A stretch of 64,000 nucleotides of DNA, taken from Flavobacterium sp. Root935. Lineage in GTDB: Bacteria > Bacteroidota > Bacteroidia > Flavobacteriales > Flavobacteriaceae. The DNA lies in the NCBI RefSeq assembly GCF_001429295.1, contig NZ_LMJL01000008.1:698017-762016 (forward strand). Direction: 5' to 3'. The notes under the pieces were generated by a model, which made no database searches, was not told the origin of the DNA, and saw only the letters and a program-made list of their open reading frames with translations. Of the stretch, positions 47,372 to 56,662 are shown one piece after another (within the stretch, counting starts at the first letter, position 1; each line of letters starts with the position of its first letter). The position numbers and the translations under genes are program-made.

Positions 47372-47379
47372 CAAATATA
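47372..47379 (-). promoter_or_regulatory. Candidate -7 box of the hybrid kinase gene
   Basis: TATATTTG on the minus strand, 18 bp before the start codon; the -33 element is unclear because the gltP-type terminator lies there. Confidence 0.5.
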
Positions 47380-47394
47380 CACTTTAAAATAAAA

Positions 47395-47427
47395 AAAAGC
47401 TGTATTTCATAAAAAAATACAGCTTTT
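47395..47427 (-). terminator. Intrinsic terminator of the dicarboxylate symporter gene
   Basis: On the minus strand AAAAGCTGTATTT and AAATACAGCTTTTTTTT form a 13-bp perfect stem followed by a T run. Confidence 0.88.
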
Positions 47428-47495
47428 GACTTGTTATTTAGGACACTAAGGCCAAAAAATAATATTCTTAGTGTTAAAATCTTATTCGTTTATTG

Positions 47496-48755
47496 TTATT
47501 CTTTACCTTCTTCCCACTGTCCTACAACAGAAGTTGCCAGTGCATTTCCAAGTACATTTGTTGCACTTCTAAACATATCACAAAAATGATCAATAGGCAG
47601 AATCAATGCAATACCTTCAATTGGAATATCAAACATGCCGCAAGTTGCCGCAACAACAACTAAACTTGCTCTTGGAACACCTGCAATACCTTTACTGGTT
47701 AGCATTAATACTAAAAGCATCGCCATTTGAGTTCCCAAATCTAAATGTACATTGTAAAACTGCGCAATAAAAATACTGGCAAAAGTCATGTACATCATAC
47801 TTCCATCAAGATTAAACGAATAACCAAGCGGCAGCATAAAAGAAACAATTTTATCTTTTACTCCAAAACCTTCTAATTCTTCTGTTAATTTAGGAAATAC
47901 AGCCTCGCTGCTCGTTGTTCCAAAAGCAATTGCTAATGGCCCAGTGATACGTCTTAATAATTCTGTCATTCTTCCTTTTAAGAAAATATAACCAACAGCT
48001 ATTAAAAGAACCCACAAAGTACTAATACCGATTAAGAATGATCCGAAAAATTTAAAATAAGTAATTACCAATTCTTCAGCATCTCTAATAGCAAAAACAG
48101 CTGCAATAGCACCAAAAACTCCAATTGGAGCAAAGTTCATTACATAGTTTACCATTTTTAAAACAATGTGAGACAACTTATCAAAGGCTCCAATAATAGG
48201 TTTTACCTTTTCTCCTAAAGATGCTGCAGCTAATCCGAAGAAAATAGAAAAAACTACAATCTGCAGGATTTCATTTGTTGCCATTGCTTCAACAATACTT
48301 TTTGGCACAATATGCTCAACAAAATTTTCGAAAGATAAATTTTGTGTTTTACCAGTTACCTCAGTAGCAGCTGCCATATCTACGTGCTCTAGTTTTAGAC
48401 CAACACCTGGCTGTAGAATATTTACGTAAAACAATCCAATTAATAAAGAAATAAATGAAGCTGTAAAAAACCATCCTATAGCTTTTCCTCCAATTCTCCC
48501 AACAGTTTTAATATCTCCTAATTTTGCAATTCCCACTACCAGAGTCGTGAAAACCAAAGGGGAAATAATCATTTGCACCAAACGAATAAAAATAGTTGCC
48601 AGCATTTTTATCTTAGTACTAAAAGATTGTGCTGCTTCAGGCGAAATTAAATTGTGTAATATGATTCCCAAAATAGCTCCAAGAATCATCGCAATTATAA
48701 TTTGCCCTGTTAATCCTGAAAGAAATGATTTTTTTTTAGTTTCTGTAACTTGCAT
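47496..48755 (-). CDS. Dicarboxylate/amino acid:cation symporter (GltP/DctA family)
   Basis: The 419-residue inner membrane protein has the family signatures: the Ser-rich hairpin AFGTTSSEAVFPKL, the cation site SFNLDGSMMYMTFASIFIAQ, the second hairpin SKGIAGVPRASLVVV and the helix-8 substrate motif DHFCDMFRSATNVLGN. The Arg in MFRSATN is typical for binding acidic substrates, so glutamate/aspartate or C4-dicarboxylates are likely. Located 52 bp downstream of aroC, possibly on the same transcript. Confidence 0.93.
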   Translation of the reverse strand: MQVTETKKKSFLSGLTGQIIIAMILGAILGIILHNLISPEAAQSFSTKIKMLATIFIRLVQMIISPLVFTTLVVGIAKLGDIKTVGRIGGKAIGWFFTASFISLLIGLFYVNILQPGVGLKLEHVDMAAATEVTGKTQNLSFENFVEHIVPKSIVEAMATNEILQIVVFSIFFGLAAASLGEKVKPIIGAFDKLSHIVLKMVNYVMNFAPIGVFGAIAAVFAIRDAEELVITYFKFFGSFLIGISTLWVLLIAVGYIFLKGRMTELLRRITGPLAIAFGTTSSEAVFPKLTEELEGFGVKDKIVSFMLPLGYSFNLDGSMMYMTFASIFIAQFYNVHLDLGTQMAMLLVLMLTSKGIAGVPRASLVVVAATCGMFDIPIEGIALILPIDHFCDMFRSATNVLGNALATSVVGQWEEGKE

Positions 48756-48807
48756 TAATTTACTTTTTAATTATTAAAATATAAGACCCTCACTGTCTTA
48801 CCTTTTA

Positions 48808-49866
48808 TTAATATGTTTTGTTGATTAAATAAAAATCAGCCAAAACAATTGCGGCCATCGCTTCTACGATTGGCACTGCGCGAGGCACTACACACGGATC
48901 ATGACGTCCTTTTCCTGTCATTGGTGTAATGTTACCTTTATTATTTAATGAGTCCTGAGTCTGCATAATAGTTGCTACAGGTTTAAAAGCTACTCTAAAA
49001 TAAATATCCATTCCGTTGCTGATTCCTCCTTGAATTCCGCCAGAAAGATTGGTTTTAGTAGATCCGTCAGGATTGTACAAATCATTGTGCTCGCTTCCTT
49101 TCATTTCAGAACCAGGGAAACCGCTTCCGTATTCAAAACCTTTTACTGCATTTATAGAAAGCATTGCTTTTCCTAATTCTGCATGAAGTTTATCAAAAAC
49201 TGGTTCTCCTAAACCAACAGGAACATTTTGGATTACACAAGTTACAACACCTCCAACAGTATCTCCTTGTTTACGAATATCACGAATATATTCCTCCATT
49301 ATCGCTGCAGATTTTTCGTCTGGACAACGAACAGGATTACTTTCTATTTTTGAAAAATCTAATTCTTGATAAGGCGTTTCTAAATGAATTGGCCCAACAG
49401 AAGAAACGTAAGCATTAAACTTAATCTCTGGAAGCATTTGTTTTGCAATTGCCCCAGCTACTACCCTGCTTGCAGTTTCTCTAGCCGAACTTCGTCCGCC
49501 GCCGCGATAGTCACGAAAACCATATTTCTGATCGTAAACATAATCAGCGTGGCTTGGTCTGTAATTATCTTTTATATGTGAATAATCATCTGACTTTTGA
49601 TTGGTATTTGGAATAATAAACCCAATTGGGGTTCCTGTAGTTTTTCCTTCGAAAATCCCAGATAAGAACTGAACTGCATCTGGTTCCTTACGCTGTGTAA
49701 CAATTGCCGACTGCCCTGGTTTTCTTCGAGCCATATCCAATTCAATTGCTTCAAAATCAAGTTGTATTCCTGGAGGGCATCCGTCAATAATGCCGCCTAA
49801 AGCTTCACCATGAGATTCTCCAAATGTTGTAACTTTATATAGGGTGCCGTAGCTGTTTCCTGCCAT
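48808..49866 (-). CDS. aroC: Chorismate synthase
   Basis: The 352-residue protein has the three family signatures: [18 protein letters not shown] near the N-terminus, [20 protein letters not shown] in the middle and [17 protein letters not shown] near the C-terminus, with FMN and EPSP contact residues. It makes chorismate, the last step of the shikimate pathway, in the cytoplasm. Confidence 0.97.
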   Translation of the reverse strand: MAGNSYGTLYKVTTFGESHGEALGGIIDGCPPGIQLDFEAIELDMARRKPGQSAIVTQRKEPDAVQFLSGIFEGKTTGTPIGFIIPNTNQKSDDYSHIKDNYRPSHADYVYDQKYGFRDYRGGGRSSARETASRVVAGAIAKQMLPEIKFNAYVSSVGPIHLETPYQELDFSKIESNPVRCPDEKSAAIMEEYIRDIRKQGDTVGGVVTCVIQNVPVGLGEPVFDKLHAELGKAMLSINAVKGFEYGSGFPGSEMKGSEHNDLYNPDGSTKTNLSGGIQGGISNGMDIYFRVAFKPVATIMQTQDSLNNKGNITPMTGKGRHDPCVVPRAVPIVEAMAAIVLADFYLINKTY

Positions 49867-49882
49867 TGTATTTTGTTTTGAG

Positions 49883-49890
49883 CAAATGTA
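49883..49890 (-). promoter_or_regulatory. Candidate -7 box of aroC
   Basis: TACATTTG on the minus strand, exact TAnnTTTG, 17 bp before the aroC start. Confidence 0.5.
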
Positions 49891-50054
49891 AGTTTTATGA
49901 ATTAAATTAAAAAATTTAAAACTGGTATTATTAACTAAACATTAAACCGATTAAAAATCACAATTTGGTAAAATTATCCGCTTTTTCATAACCTTTTGAT
50001 AAAATAAAACCATTCAAAATTTCTTTCATTTGTAAAACTTCAAATCAAGAAAAA

Positions 50055-50876
50055 TTGAAAAAAAGAAATGTCGAATTGGTCGTTCTTTCTGATGTCCATT
50101 TAGGAACTTACGGAAGTCATGCAAAAGAACTAAACAACTATCTTTCAAGCATTAAACCCAAAACTTTAGTCTTAAACGGCGACATTATTGATGCTTGGCA
50201 GTTTCGTAAATCGTACTTCCCGAAAGCGCATTTAAGAGTAATTCAGCGTATAATCGGAATGGCTTCTAAAGGAACAAAAGTGTATTATATTACTGGAAAT
50301 CATGATGAAATACTTCGAAAATTCAGTGATATGAATATGGGTAATTTTGCTTTGGTCGACAAATTAGTTTTAGAATTAGACGATAAAAAAGCATGGATTT
50401 TTCACGGAGATGTGTTTGATGCCTCTGTGCAGCATTCAAAATGGATTGCAAAACTAGGCGGATTAGGTTATGATTATTTAATTCTAATAAACCGATTTGT
50501 AAATTGGTGTCTATCAAAGCTCGGTCGAGAACCTTACTCTTTTTCTAAAAAAATAAAAGCAAGCGTAAAAAAAGCAGTTAAATTTATTTCTGATTTTGAA
50601 ACTACTGCAACCGATTTAGCAATCGAAAAAAATTACGATTACGTAATCTGCGGTCATATCCATGAACCAAAAATTATGACTAAGGAAAACAAACATGGCT
50701 CTACTTTATACCTTAATTCTGGCGATTGGGTAGAAAACCTAACAGCTCTTGAATACCATAAAAAACGCTGGAAATTGTTCTCTTACAAAGCAGCTAATTT
50801 TGTTGAAGAAGAAAATCTTTTTGAAATGGAAGATATTTTAACTTCCCAATTAATATCTTCAATCATATTAAAATAA
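50055..50876 (+). CDS. LpxH-like metallophosphoesterase, UDP-2,3-diacylglucosamine diphosphatase (TTG start)
   Basis: The 273-residue protein starts at TTG; there is no ATG in frame nearby, and the first residues MKKRNVELVVLSDVHLG fit the family N-terminus. Metal motifs: DVHLG, NGDIID, GNHDE, HGDVFD and CGHIHEPK, the calcineurin-like set with the LpxH-type spacing. LpxH removes UMP from UDP-diacylglucosamine to give lipid X in lipid A synthesis, at the inner face of the membrane. Bacteroidota members are diverged, so the substrate is probable rather than certain. Confidence 0.85.
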   Translation: MKKRNVELVVLSDVHLGTYGSHAKELNNYLSSIKPKTLVLNGDIIDAWQFRKSYFPKAHLRVIQRIIGMASKGTKVYYITGNHDEILRKFSDMNMGNFALVDKLVLELDDKKAWIFHGDVFDASVQHSKWIAKLGGLGYDYLILINRFVNWCLSKLGREPYSFSKKIKASVKKAVKFISDFETTATDLAIEKNYDYVICGHIHEPKIMTKENKHGSTLYLNSGDWVENLTALEYHKKRWKLFSYKAANFVEEENLFEMEDILTSQLISSIILK

Positions 50877-50983
50877 CCTCACCAAAACCTATTTTTTAAC
50901 AATTTTAAGAATCTTAATTTCGAAAATGTGAATTATATAACAATTTTCAAAAATATTATACGTTCTGTATCTAACTGTAATTA

Positions 50984-50991
50984 TACATTTG
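50984..50991 (+). promoter_or_regulatory. Candidate -7 box of the outer membrane barrel gene
   Basis: TACATTTG, exact TAnnTTTG, 23 bp before the ATG at 51015. Confidence 0.5.
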
Positions 50992-51014
50992 AAAAAAATT
51001 AATTAACCATTTTT

Positions 51015-51512
51015 ATGAAAAAGATCATTTTATCAGCCCTTATGCTTTTAGGATTAGCATTTACGGCTCAATCACAAGAAATTTCAAAACATGCGTTAGG
51101 GTTACGTTTAGGTGACAATAACGGTTTCGGAGGAGAAGTATCATACCAATTAGGATTGAACCAAAAAAACAGACTAGAATTTGATTTAGGCTGGAGAAAC
51201 AGCAGAGATGTTGATGCTATCAAAGGAGTTGCCCTTTACCAATGGGTTTGGAACATCGACGGAGGATTTAACTGGTACGCTGGTGTCGGTGGTGGAGTTG
51301 CTGCTTGGGATTATGACTATTACAATAATAACTTCAGATATAATGACAGCGGAACTTATGTTTTCGCAGCAGGAGATATTGGTATCGAATATAGATTTAG
51401 TGAAGTGCCAATTACATTATCATTAGATGCTAGACCTGAAATTGGTTCAGGATACTATGATGATGACAATTTTGGATTTGACGTTGGTTTAGGTGTTAAA
51501 TTCAGATTCTAA
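51015..51512 (+). CDS. Small outer membrane beta-barrel protein
   Basis: The 165-residue protein has a signal peptide ending AQSQ before EISK. About eight amphipathic strands follow (ALGLRLGDNNGFGGEVSYQL, RLEFDLGWRN, FNWYAGVGGGVAAW, GDIGIEYRF, ITLSLDARPEIG), and the last residue is Phe (GVGLGVKFRF), the outer membrane insertion signal. Acidic DDDN turns may bind cations. Function unknown. Own -7 box and terminator, so monocistronic. Confidence 0.85.
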   Translation: MKKIILSALMLLGLAFTAQSQEISKHALGLRLGDNNGFGGEVSYQLGLNQKNRLEFDLGWRNSRDVDAIKGVALYQWVWNIDGGFNWYAGVGGGVAAWDYDYYNNNFRYNDSGTYVFAAGDIGIEYRFSEVPITLSLDARPEIGSGYYDDDNFGFDVGLGVKFRF

Positions 51513-51541
51513 AATAAAAATTAAAAAATAATTGTAAGAAG

Positions 51542-51573
51542 AAACCTGTCGTTTAAAACGACAGGTTTTTTTT
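51542..51573 (+). terminator. Intrinsic terminator of the barrel gene
   Basis: AAACCTGTCGTTT and AAACGACAGGTTT pair perfectly with almost no loop, then TTTTT. Confidence 0.88.
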
Positions 51574-51732
51574 ATTGATTAAAGTTTTTGTCAGGGTAAG
51601 CGAACTAGAAGCCCTTTCTACATCTTAAACCTTCGACTTCACTCAGGATAACACTTAACTTAAAATAACAAAATCAAAGAATAAGTACTAAAGTTTAAGT
51701 ACCAAACTCTAGTACTAATCACTAAGAACTAA

Positions 51733-51781
51733 GAACTATGAACTATGAACTATGAACTATGAACTATGAACCAAGAACTAA
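51733..51781. repeat. Seven-bp tandem repeat GAACTAT
   Basis: Five exact copies of GAACTAT in a row (51733-51767), then the degenerate copies GAACCAA and GAACTAA, ending 9 bp before the stop of the next minus-strand gene. CTAAG-type words precede it from ~51675. Confidence 0.85.
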
Positions 51782-51789
51782 AAAACTAA

Positions 51790-52212
51790 TTACTTAATAA
51801 TAATCTCTTTCTTAGAGTGAATTTTCACCACAGTGTAAGGATACGAAATCACCTGCATTGTCATTGCATCCTGCGCCGGGCTGTTTTCTTTTACAGTAAT
51901 AATGATATTCTTATCTGTTTCTTCGACCTTTTCAACGTCTATAGAATAACCGCTTGTGTTTTTCTCCCCCATATTCAAGATCACATAGTTATAATCATGA
52001 ACATTTGGATCCTTCATTTTATCAGCCAAAAGCGGATCGTTTTCAAGCATCTTAATCTCATTTGGTTCGGTCAAGATCTCAAAAAACTTAATATTACCGC
52101 CGCCGTCAGACTGCTTTGTCAAAACTTCGTACAAAGCATTTGAATTTTCAACTTTCTTAACACCGCACGAAACCAAAACAAAAATTGCTAAAACAGAAAT
52201 TACTTTTTTCAT
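51790..52212 (-). CDS. PrcB C-terminal-like domain lipoprotein
   Basis: The 140-residue protein has a lipoprotein signal with Cys16 (FVLVSC). The mature part (~35-135) has YNYVILNMGEKNTSGYSIDV, VKENSPAQDAMTMQVISYPY and VVKIHS, which matches the PrcB C-terminal domain first described in a Treponema protease complex. In Bacteroidota its role is unknown; it may be a protease partner or inhibitor-like fold. 15 bp separate it from bshA upstream, suggesting one transcript. Confidence 0.75.
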   Translation of the reverse strand: MKKVISVLAIFVLVSCGVKKVENSNALYEVLTKQSDGGGNIKFFEILTEPNEIKMLENDPLLADKMKDPNVHDYNYVILNMGEKNTSGYSIDVEKVEETDKNIIITVKENSPAQDAMTMQVISYPYTVVKIHSKKEIIIK

Positions 52213-52227
52213 TTATCTTTTTTAAAA

Positions 52228-53373
52228 TTAATGCTTTTCATATTTATAATCATCAACAGCTTTTTGGTACAAAGCCTCATACTTAGGCAGAATGTTTTTA
52301 ATATCAAATTTTCTTGCCACTTCCAGCGCATTTGCCTTAAACTGACTCAATACCGCATCATCTCTTAAAATTTTAAGAGCATTTTCGGCCATTTCTTCAA
52401 CATTTCCAACGTTGCTTAAATATCCAGAAAAACCATCAAAATTTACCTCAGGCAAACCTCCAGAATTACTAGAGATTACTGGTACGCCGCAAGCCATTGC
52501 TTCCAAAGCAGCCAAACCAAAGCTTTCTGTTTCTGAAGGAAGCAGAAATAAGTCTGTCATGCACAAAATTTTATCAATTTCGTGGCTGTTTCCAAAGAAA
52601 ATAACTTTGTCTAAAATTCCCAACTCCTGACATAAAATCTCTGCTTTTTCTTTCTCAGGTCCGTCACCCACCATCATTAACTTAGCTGGAATTTCTTTTT
52701 GGATACTATAAAATATCTTAATAATATCCGGAATACGTTTTACCTTTCTAAAGTTACTGATATGCGTAATAATTCTCTCGTTTTCATTTGCCATAACATA
52801 ACGATGACATGGCGCAGTTGGATCTTTTTTAACCTTATCCAATTCAATAAAATTCGGAATTACTTTAATTTTATTCTTAATCTTAAATAATTTCAAAGTA
52901 TCATCTTTCAAACTCTGCGAAACCGAAGTCACATAATCCGATTTATTAATGCTAAAAGTTACGGCAGGTTTATAAAAAGGATGATTTCCAACCAAAGTAA
53001 TATCTGTTCCGTGAAGCGTAGTAATCATAGGAAGATTAATTCCCTCATTTTTAAGCATTTGTTTTGCCATATAACCCGCATACGCGTGAGGGATAGCATA
53101 ATGCACGTGAAGAAGTTCAATTTTGTACAACTTCACCATGTCAACCAATTTACTTGACAAGGCTAATTCGTACGGCTGATAATGAAACAATGGATATTCC
53201 GGAACATTTACTTCGTGATAATGGACATTCGGATTTAAAAGTGCCAGTCTTACCGGCTGACTGTATGTGATAAAATGTATTTCGTGTCCTCTTCTGGCTA
53301 ATTCGAGACCTAACTCTGTGGCTACTACACCACTACCTCCAAAAGTAGGATAACAAACAATTGCTATTTTCAT
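52228..53373 (-). CDS. bshA: N-acetyl-alpha-D-glucosaminyl L-malate synthase
   Basis: The 381-residue GT4 glycosyltransferase begins MKIAIVCYPTFGGSGVVATE, the BshA signature, and has HVHYAIPHAYAGYMAKQ, TTLHGTDITLVG, FRKVKRIPDII and the C-terminal SETESFGLAALEAMACGVPV with the EX7E pair. It joins UDP-GlcNAc and L-malate, the first step of bacillithiol synthesis, in the cytoplasm. The remaining bsh genes are not in this window. Confidence 0.93.
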   Translation of the reverse strand: MKIAIVCYPTFGGSGVVATELGLELARRGHEIHFITYSQPVRLALLNPNVHYHEVNVPEYPLFHYQPYELALSSKLVDMVKLYKIELLHVHYAIPHAYAGYMAKQMLKNEGINLPMITTLHGTDITLVGNHPFYKPAVTFSINKSDYVTSVSQSLKDDTLKLFKIKNKIKVIPNFIELDKVKKDPTAPCHRYVMANENERIITHISNFRKVKRIPDIIKIFYSIQKEIPAKLMMVGDGPEKEKAEILCQELGILDKVIFFGNSHEIDKILCMTDLFLLPSETESFGLAALEAMACGVPVISSNSGGLPEVNFDGFSGYLSNVGNVEEMAENALKILRDDAVLSQFKANALEVARKFDIKNILPKYEALYQKAVDDYKYEKH

Positions 53374-53776
53374 GGATTAAATTTAATTCTACGAAATTAC
53401 TCAAAAATAGCGTTCAATTAAGCTTTTAAATTGTTAGATTTTTGACAAAATTAGATTAATTCTAGTTAATAAATATTTTTAGCAGCACCACAATATCTGC
53501 AAAAAAGACCAGTAGTCCCGCTGTCCGTTAAATCTTTTCCTTGCTAAAGAAGCAAGAAAAAGGATATCACTTCCATCGGGGCTAGAATAGACGTTTTGGT
53601 TTTCATAAGAAGTGCAGTATGACAATCTTTGTCAAAGTTCAAAACCTTGACAATGGTTAATCCGTAAGTTTTAGCAAAAATTGAAACCTTAAACTTGAAA
53701 CAATTTAAACTACTGAAATAAAAAAAAGGCACAAAACCAAAGTTTCATGCCTTTTCAAATCTTATAAAATTTCTTT
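53374..53776. other. Non-coding gap upstream of bshA with a structured element
   Basis: 403 bp with no believable gene; a 62-codon frame at 53544-53732 (minus) lacks family features. At 53514-53583 AGTCCCG pairs with CGGGGCT, and inside CTTTTCCTTGC pairs with GCAAGAAAAAG. The layout (outer GC stem, central hairpin, AAAAAGGAT...CTTCCATC) looks like a shorter relative of the element at 37549-37660. The right end holds a terminator. Confidence 0.5.
53721..53755 (-). terminator. Intrinsic terminator of the 160-residue protein gene
   Basis: On the minus strand AAAAGGCATGAAAC and GTTTTGTGCCTTTTTTT pair (one bulge) and end in a T run, ~20 bp past the stop. Confidence 0.8.
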
Positions 53777-54259
53777 TTAGAAAAATCTGCTATGCCAGCT
53801 GTCGGCAGCAGGAACTTCCCAAGATTCGTTGAACTCTTCGATATTGTTAACCAGATTATTAAAAACAATCGTATTCTCAGAAACCGATTTATCTTTTACC
53901 ATCTTCTTAAAGTCGATCAATGGTTTATGTGCAATATGTTCTCCAAGTTTAAAAGTAACGTTCATTTTATCTAACAAATCAACATTATATTTTTTCTCCA
54001 AACTTTGGATAAATTCTACCGAACTATCGATAGAACAACCCGTCGCAGCCTGCACATCTTGATTAACAGCCAATATGATAAATCGATTGTATTTTAGTAA
54101 AAAAGAAGCTTCAAGACTTGTTCCGTGTGCGGCCCATTGTTCCACAAAAGCTTTTAAGTCTGTTTCGATTTCAGAAAACTCTTCCTCAGAAAATTTTCTG
54201 TTCGATTGATAAATCCAAACTCTGGATTCACCAGGTAAATTTTCAAAAGGTATATACAT
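53777..54259 (-). CDS. Conserved Bacteroidota protein of unknown function
   Basis: The 160-residue soluble protein has no signal peptide. Motifs: SRVWIYQSNRKFSEEE, WAAHGTSLEASFLLKYNRFI, GCSIDSSVEFIQSLEKKYNV and a C-terminal WHSRFF. Databases often call such proteins ABC transporter ATPase, but I see no Walker A, Walker B or signature motif, so that name is not supported. The single conserved-looking Cys in GCSIDSS might be functional. Probably monocistronic. Confidence 0.78.
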   Translation of the reverse strand: MYIPFENLPGESRVWIYQSNRKFSEEEFSEIETDLKAFVEQWAAHGTSLEASFLLKYNRFIILAVNQDVQAATGCSIDSSVEFIQSLEKKYNVDLLDKMNVTFKLGEHIAHKPLIDFKKMVKDKSVSENTIVFNNLVNNIEEFNESWEVPAADSWHSRFF

Positions 54260-54261
54260 TT

Positions 54262-54392
54262 TAATTTTAGATTTTAGATTGTTGATTTTAGATTTGTTTC
54301 AAGATTTAAGATTCAAGTTTAAGGTTTAAGGTTTAAGGTTTCATGTTCAGTTAAAAACTTAGCATCTTAGCACCTTAGAATCTTAGACCCAT
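54262..54392. repeat. Three adjacent short-period repeat tracts
   Basis: TTTTAGATT words (54262-54300), then AAGGTTTAAGGTTTAAGG (~54312-54340), then CTTAGCATCTTAGCACCTTAG (54355-54392). Three of the window's tract types sit side by side between two minus-strand genes. Confidence 0.65.
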
Positions 54393-54394
54393 TT

Positions 54395-55186
54395 TTACAA
54401 ATCCTGCGCATTAGCAATTAACTCCGCAACGTCCATTACTTTTAACTCGCCCTCTTTATGTGCATGTTTAATTCCGTCTGTTAACATCGTATTACAGAAC
54501 GGACACCCTGCTGCAATAATATCAGGCTGTACTTCTAAAGCATCTTCTGTACGAAGCACGTTTACTTCCTTATTTCCAGGTTCGGCATCTTTAAACATTT
54601 GAGCACCACCTGCTCCACAACATAAACCATTTGATTTAGAACGCTTCATTTCGACCAATTCAACATCTAATTTCTGAATTAAATCTCTTGGTGCTTCGTA
54701 AACTTTATTAGCTCTTCCTAAATAACAAGGATCATGAAAAGTTATTTTTTTTCCTTTAAATTGTCCGCCTTCAACAGTTAATCTTCCATCATCAATTAAT
54801 GATTTCAAAAATTCTGTATGATGAATTACCTCGTAAGTACCTCCTAATTCTGGGTATTCATTTTTTAAAGTATTAAAACAATGCGGGCAAGCAGTAACAA
54901 TTTTTTTTGCTTCGTAGGCGTTCAAAACCTCAATATTCATCATGGCCTGCATTTGAAACAAAAATTCGTTTCCAGCTCTTTTTGCAGGATCACCAGTACA
55001 GCTTTCTTCTGTACCCAAAACCGCAAAAGAAACATTGGTACGATTTAAAATTCGTACAAACGCTTTAGTAATTTTTTTTGCTCTATCATCAAAACTTCCT
55101 GCACAACCCACCCAAAACAAAACTTCTGGCTGTTTTCCTTCGGCAAGCATCTCTGCCATTGTTGGCACTACTAAACTTTCTGACAT
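54395..55186 (-). CDS. CCG-domain (Fe-S)-binding protein, HdrB/GlpC-like
   Basis: The 263-residue soluble protein has two cysteine-rich CCG domains: WVGCAGSFDDRA with CPHCFNTLKNEYP, and HDPCYLGRANK with GLCCGAGGAQMF and AGCPFCNTML. CCG domains bind an unusual 4Fe-4S cluster in heterodisulfide reductase B, succinate:quinone reductase E and glycerol-3-P dehydrogenase C. The gene follows a membrane di-cluster ferredoxin subunit (130 bp), so the two probably form one quinone-linked oxidoreductase whose substrate is unknown. Confidence 0.9.
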   Translation of the reverse strand: MSESLVVPTMAEMLAEGKQPEVLFWVGCAGSFDDRAKKITKAFVRILNRTNVSFAVLGTEESCTGDPAKRAGNEFLFQMQAMMNIEVLNAYEAKKIVTACPHCFNTLKNEYPELGGTYEVIHHTEFLKSLIDDGRLTVEGGQFKGKKITFHDPCYLGRANKVYEAPRDLIQKLDVELVEMKRSKSNGLCCGAGGAQMFKDAEPGNKEVNVLRTEDALEVQPDIIAAGCPFCNTMLTDGIKHAHKEGELKVMDVAELIANAQDL

Positions 55187-55195
55187 CTTATTTTG

Positions 55196-55315
55196 TTGTT
55201 AAATCGGTTAATCGTTTATTTGGTTAATCGTACTCTTTACTATAACCTACTAAAAACCTCAAATATTTTAAAATTGATAAACAGTTAAAACAATTAACCG
55301 TTTAAACAATACATT
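55196..55315. repeat. TTAATCG / CGATTAAC tract between the two Fe-S genes
   Basis: AAATCGGTTAATCG and GGTTAATCG words on one side and AACAATTAACCGTTTAAAC on the other; the same family as the pyrR-pyrB tract, and able to fold on itself. Confidence 0.6.
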
Positions 55316-56656
55316 CTAATTCTCGTTTTTCCAATTTAATCGGTCTTGCTGACTGTACTGCCAAGGTGCACCGTTATTTTCTATATTGGTCATCATCGCA
55401 TTCAATGACATTGGCGCAGCACTCTGCTCCATCACCAAATAACGACGCATATCCATAATAATAGACAACGGACTTATGTTTACTGGACATTCTTCCACAC
55501 ATGCGTTACAAGATGTACAAGCCCATAATTCTTCTGGAGTAATATAATCATTTAAAAGTGTCTTGTTATCTGGAACAAAAACACCTTTGTTAGCATCTAT
55601 ATTTTTACCAACTTCAGTTAAACGATCTCTTGTATCCATCATAATTTTACGAGGAGACAATTTTTTACCTGTTTGATTTGCAGGGCAAGAAGAAGTACAA
55701 CGTCCGCATTCTGTACAAGTATAAGCGTTTAACAACTGAACCCAGTTTAAATCCTGAACATCACTTGCTCCAAATTTAGCCGAAGCAGCATTCTCATCAG
55801 CAGGCGGTGCAGCAGCAAACGGATCTGCATTTGGATCCATCATTAATTTAACCTCTTTTGTAACCGATTCTAAATTATCAAACTGACCTTCTGGTTTCAA
55901 GTTTGCAAAATAGGTATTTGGAAAAGCTAAAAGAATGTGTAAATGCTTTGAGAAGTATAAATAGTTCATAAAAACTAAAATACCAGCAATGTGCAGCCAC
56001 CAGAAAACTTCGAATAAAAGACCTACCAATTCATTAGACGAACCATTAAAAATTGGTGCAATAAACTGACTTATTGGATAACTTCCTGCTTTATGAAAAT
56101 GTGAATAACCGCCTGGAACATTTTGTAAATGCAAATCGGCAGCATTCATTAATAAAAACAAAATCATTAAAACGGTCTCAAAATACAGAATGTAATTGGC
56201 ATCGCTTTTTGGAAATCCAGTTAAATCTGAATGTATAAAACGTTTCAATCTGATAAAATTTCTTCTGATCCAGAAAACTGTGACAGCAAAAATTACCAAT
56301 ATTGCCAATATTTCGAATGAAGCAATTAAAACATCATAAACAACACCCAAATATGGTGCAAAAATTCTATGTGTCCCAAAAAGTCCATCTATAATGATTT
56401 CTAATAATTCGATATTAATTATTATGAAACCAACATATACAAAGATATGAAGTATTCCTGCTACAGGGCGTCTCACCATTTTTGACTGCCCAAGAGCAAT
56501 CAATGCCATGTTTTTCCAACGAGCTTTAGGATTATCTTTTCGATCTATATCAACTCCCAAATTAATATTTCGGATGATTTTTTTTACGCTCGCTGCAAAA
56601 AAACCGAAACCTACTATAAGAAGTATCGCGAATAAAATATTATCTAAATAACTCAT
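55316..56656 (-). CDS. Membrane (Fe-S)-binding protein with two 4Fe-4S clusters
   Basis: The 446-residue protein has about six membrane helices in the first ~245 residues, with His residues that could hold heme b, as in the NarI/HdrE-like fold. A linker follows, then two ferredoxin motifs: CTECGRCTSSCP with ANQTGK, and CTSCNACVEECPVN. With the CCG subunit encoded downstream it resembles a fused HdrE-HdrD type enzyme passing electrons to or from quinone. It starts 6 bp from the end of the MCE gene upstream, so both belong to one operon. Confidence 0.9.
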   Translation of the reverse strand: MSYLDNILFAILLIVGFGFFAASVKKIIRNINLGVDIDRKDNPKARWKNMALIALGQSKMVRRPVAGILHIFVYVGFIIINIELLEIIIDGLFGTHRIFAPYLGVVYDVLIASFEILAILVIFAVTVFWIRRNFIRLKRFIHSDLTGFPKSDANYILYFETVLMILFLLMNAADLHLQNVPGGYSHFHKAGSYPISQFIAPIFNGSSNELVGLLFEVFWWLHIAGILVFMNYLYFSKHLHILLAFPNTYFANLKPEGQFDNLESVTKEVKLMMDPNADPFAAAPPADENAASAKFGASDVQDLNWVQLLNAYTCTECGRCTSSCPANQTGKKLSPRKIMMDTRDRLTEVGKNIDANKGVFVPDNKTLLNDYITPEELWACTSCNACVEECPVNISPLSIIMDMRRYLVMEQSAAPMSLNAMMTNIENNGAPWQYSQQDRLNWKNEN

Positions 56657-56662
56657 TTATAA

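Noticed and set aside
53544..53732. 62-codon minus-strand frame in the bshA upstream gap
   Set aside because: Overlaps the structured element, lacks domain features and starts without a promoter; treated as non-coding.
53777..54259. ABC transporter ATPase annotation for the 160-residue protein
   Set aside because: No Walker A, Walker B or signature motif can be found.
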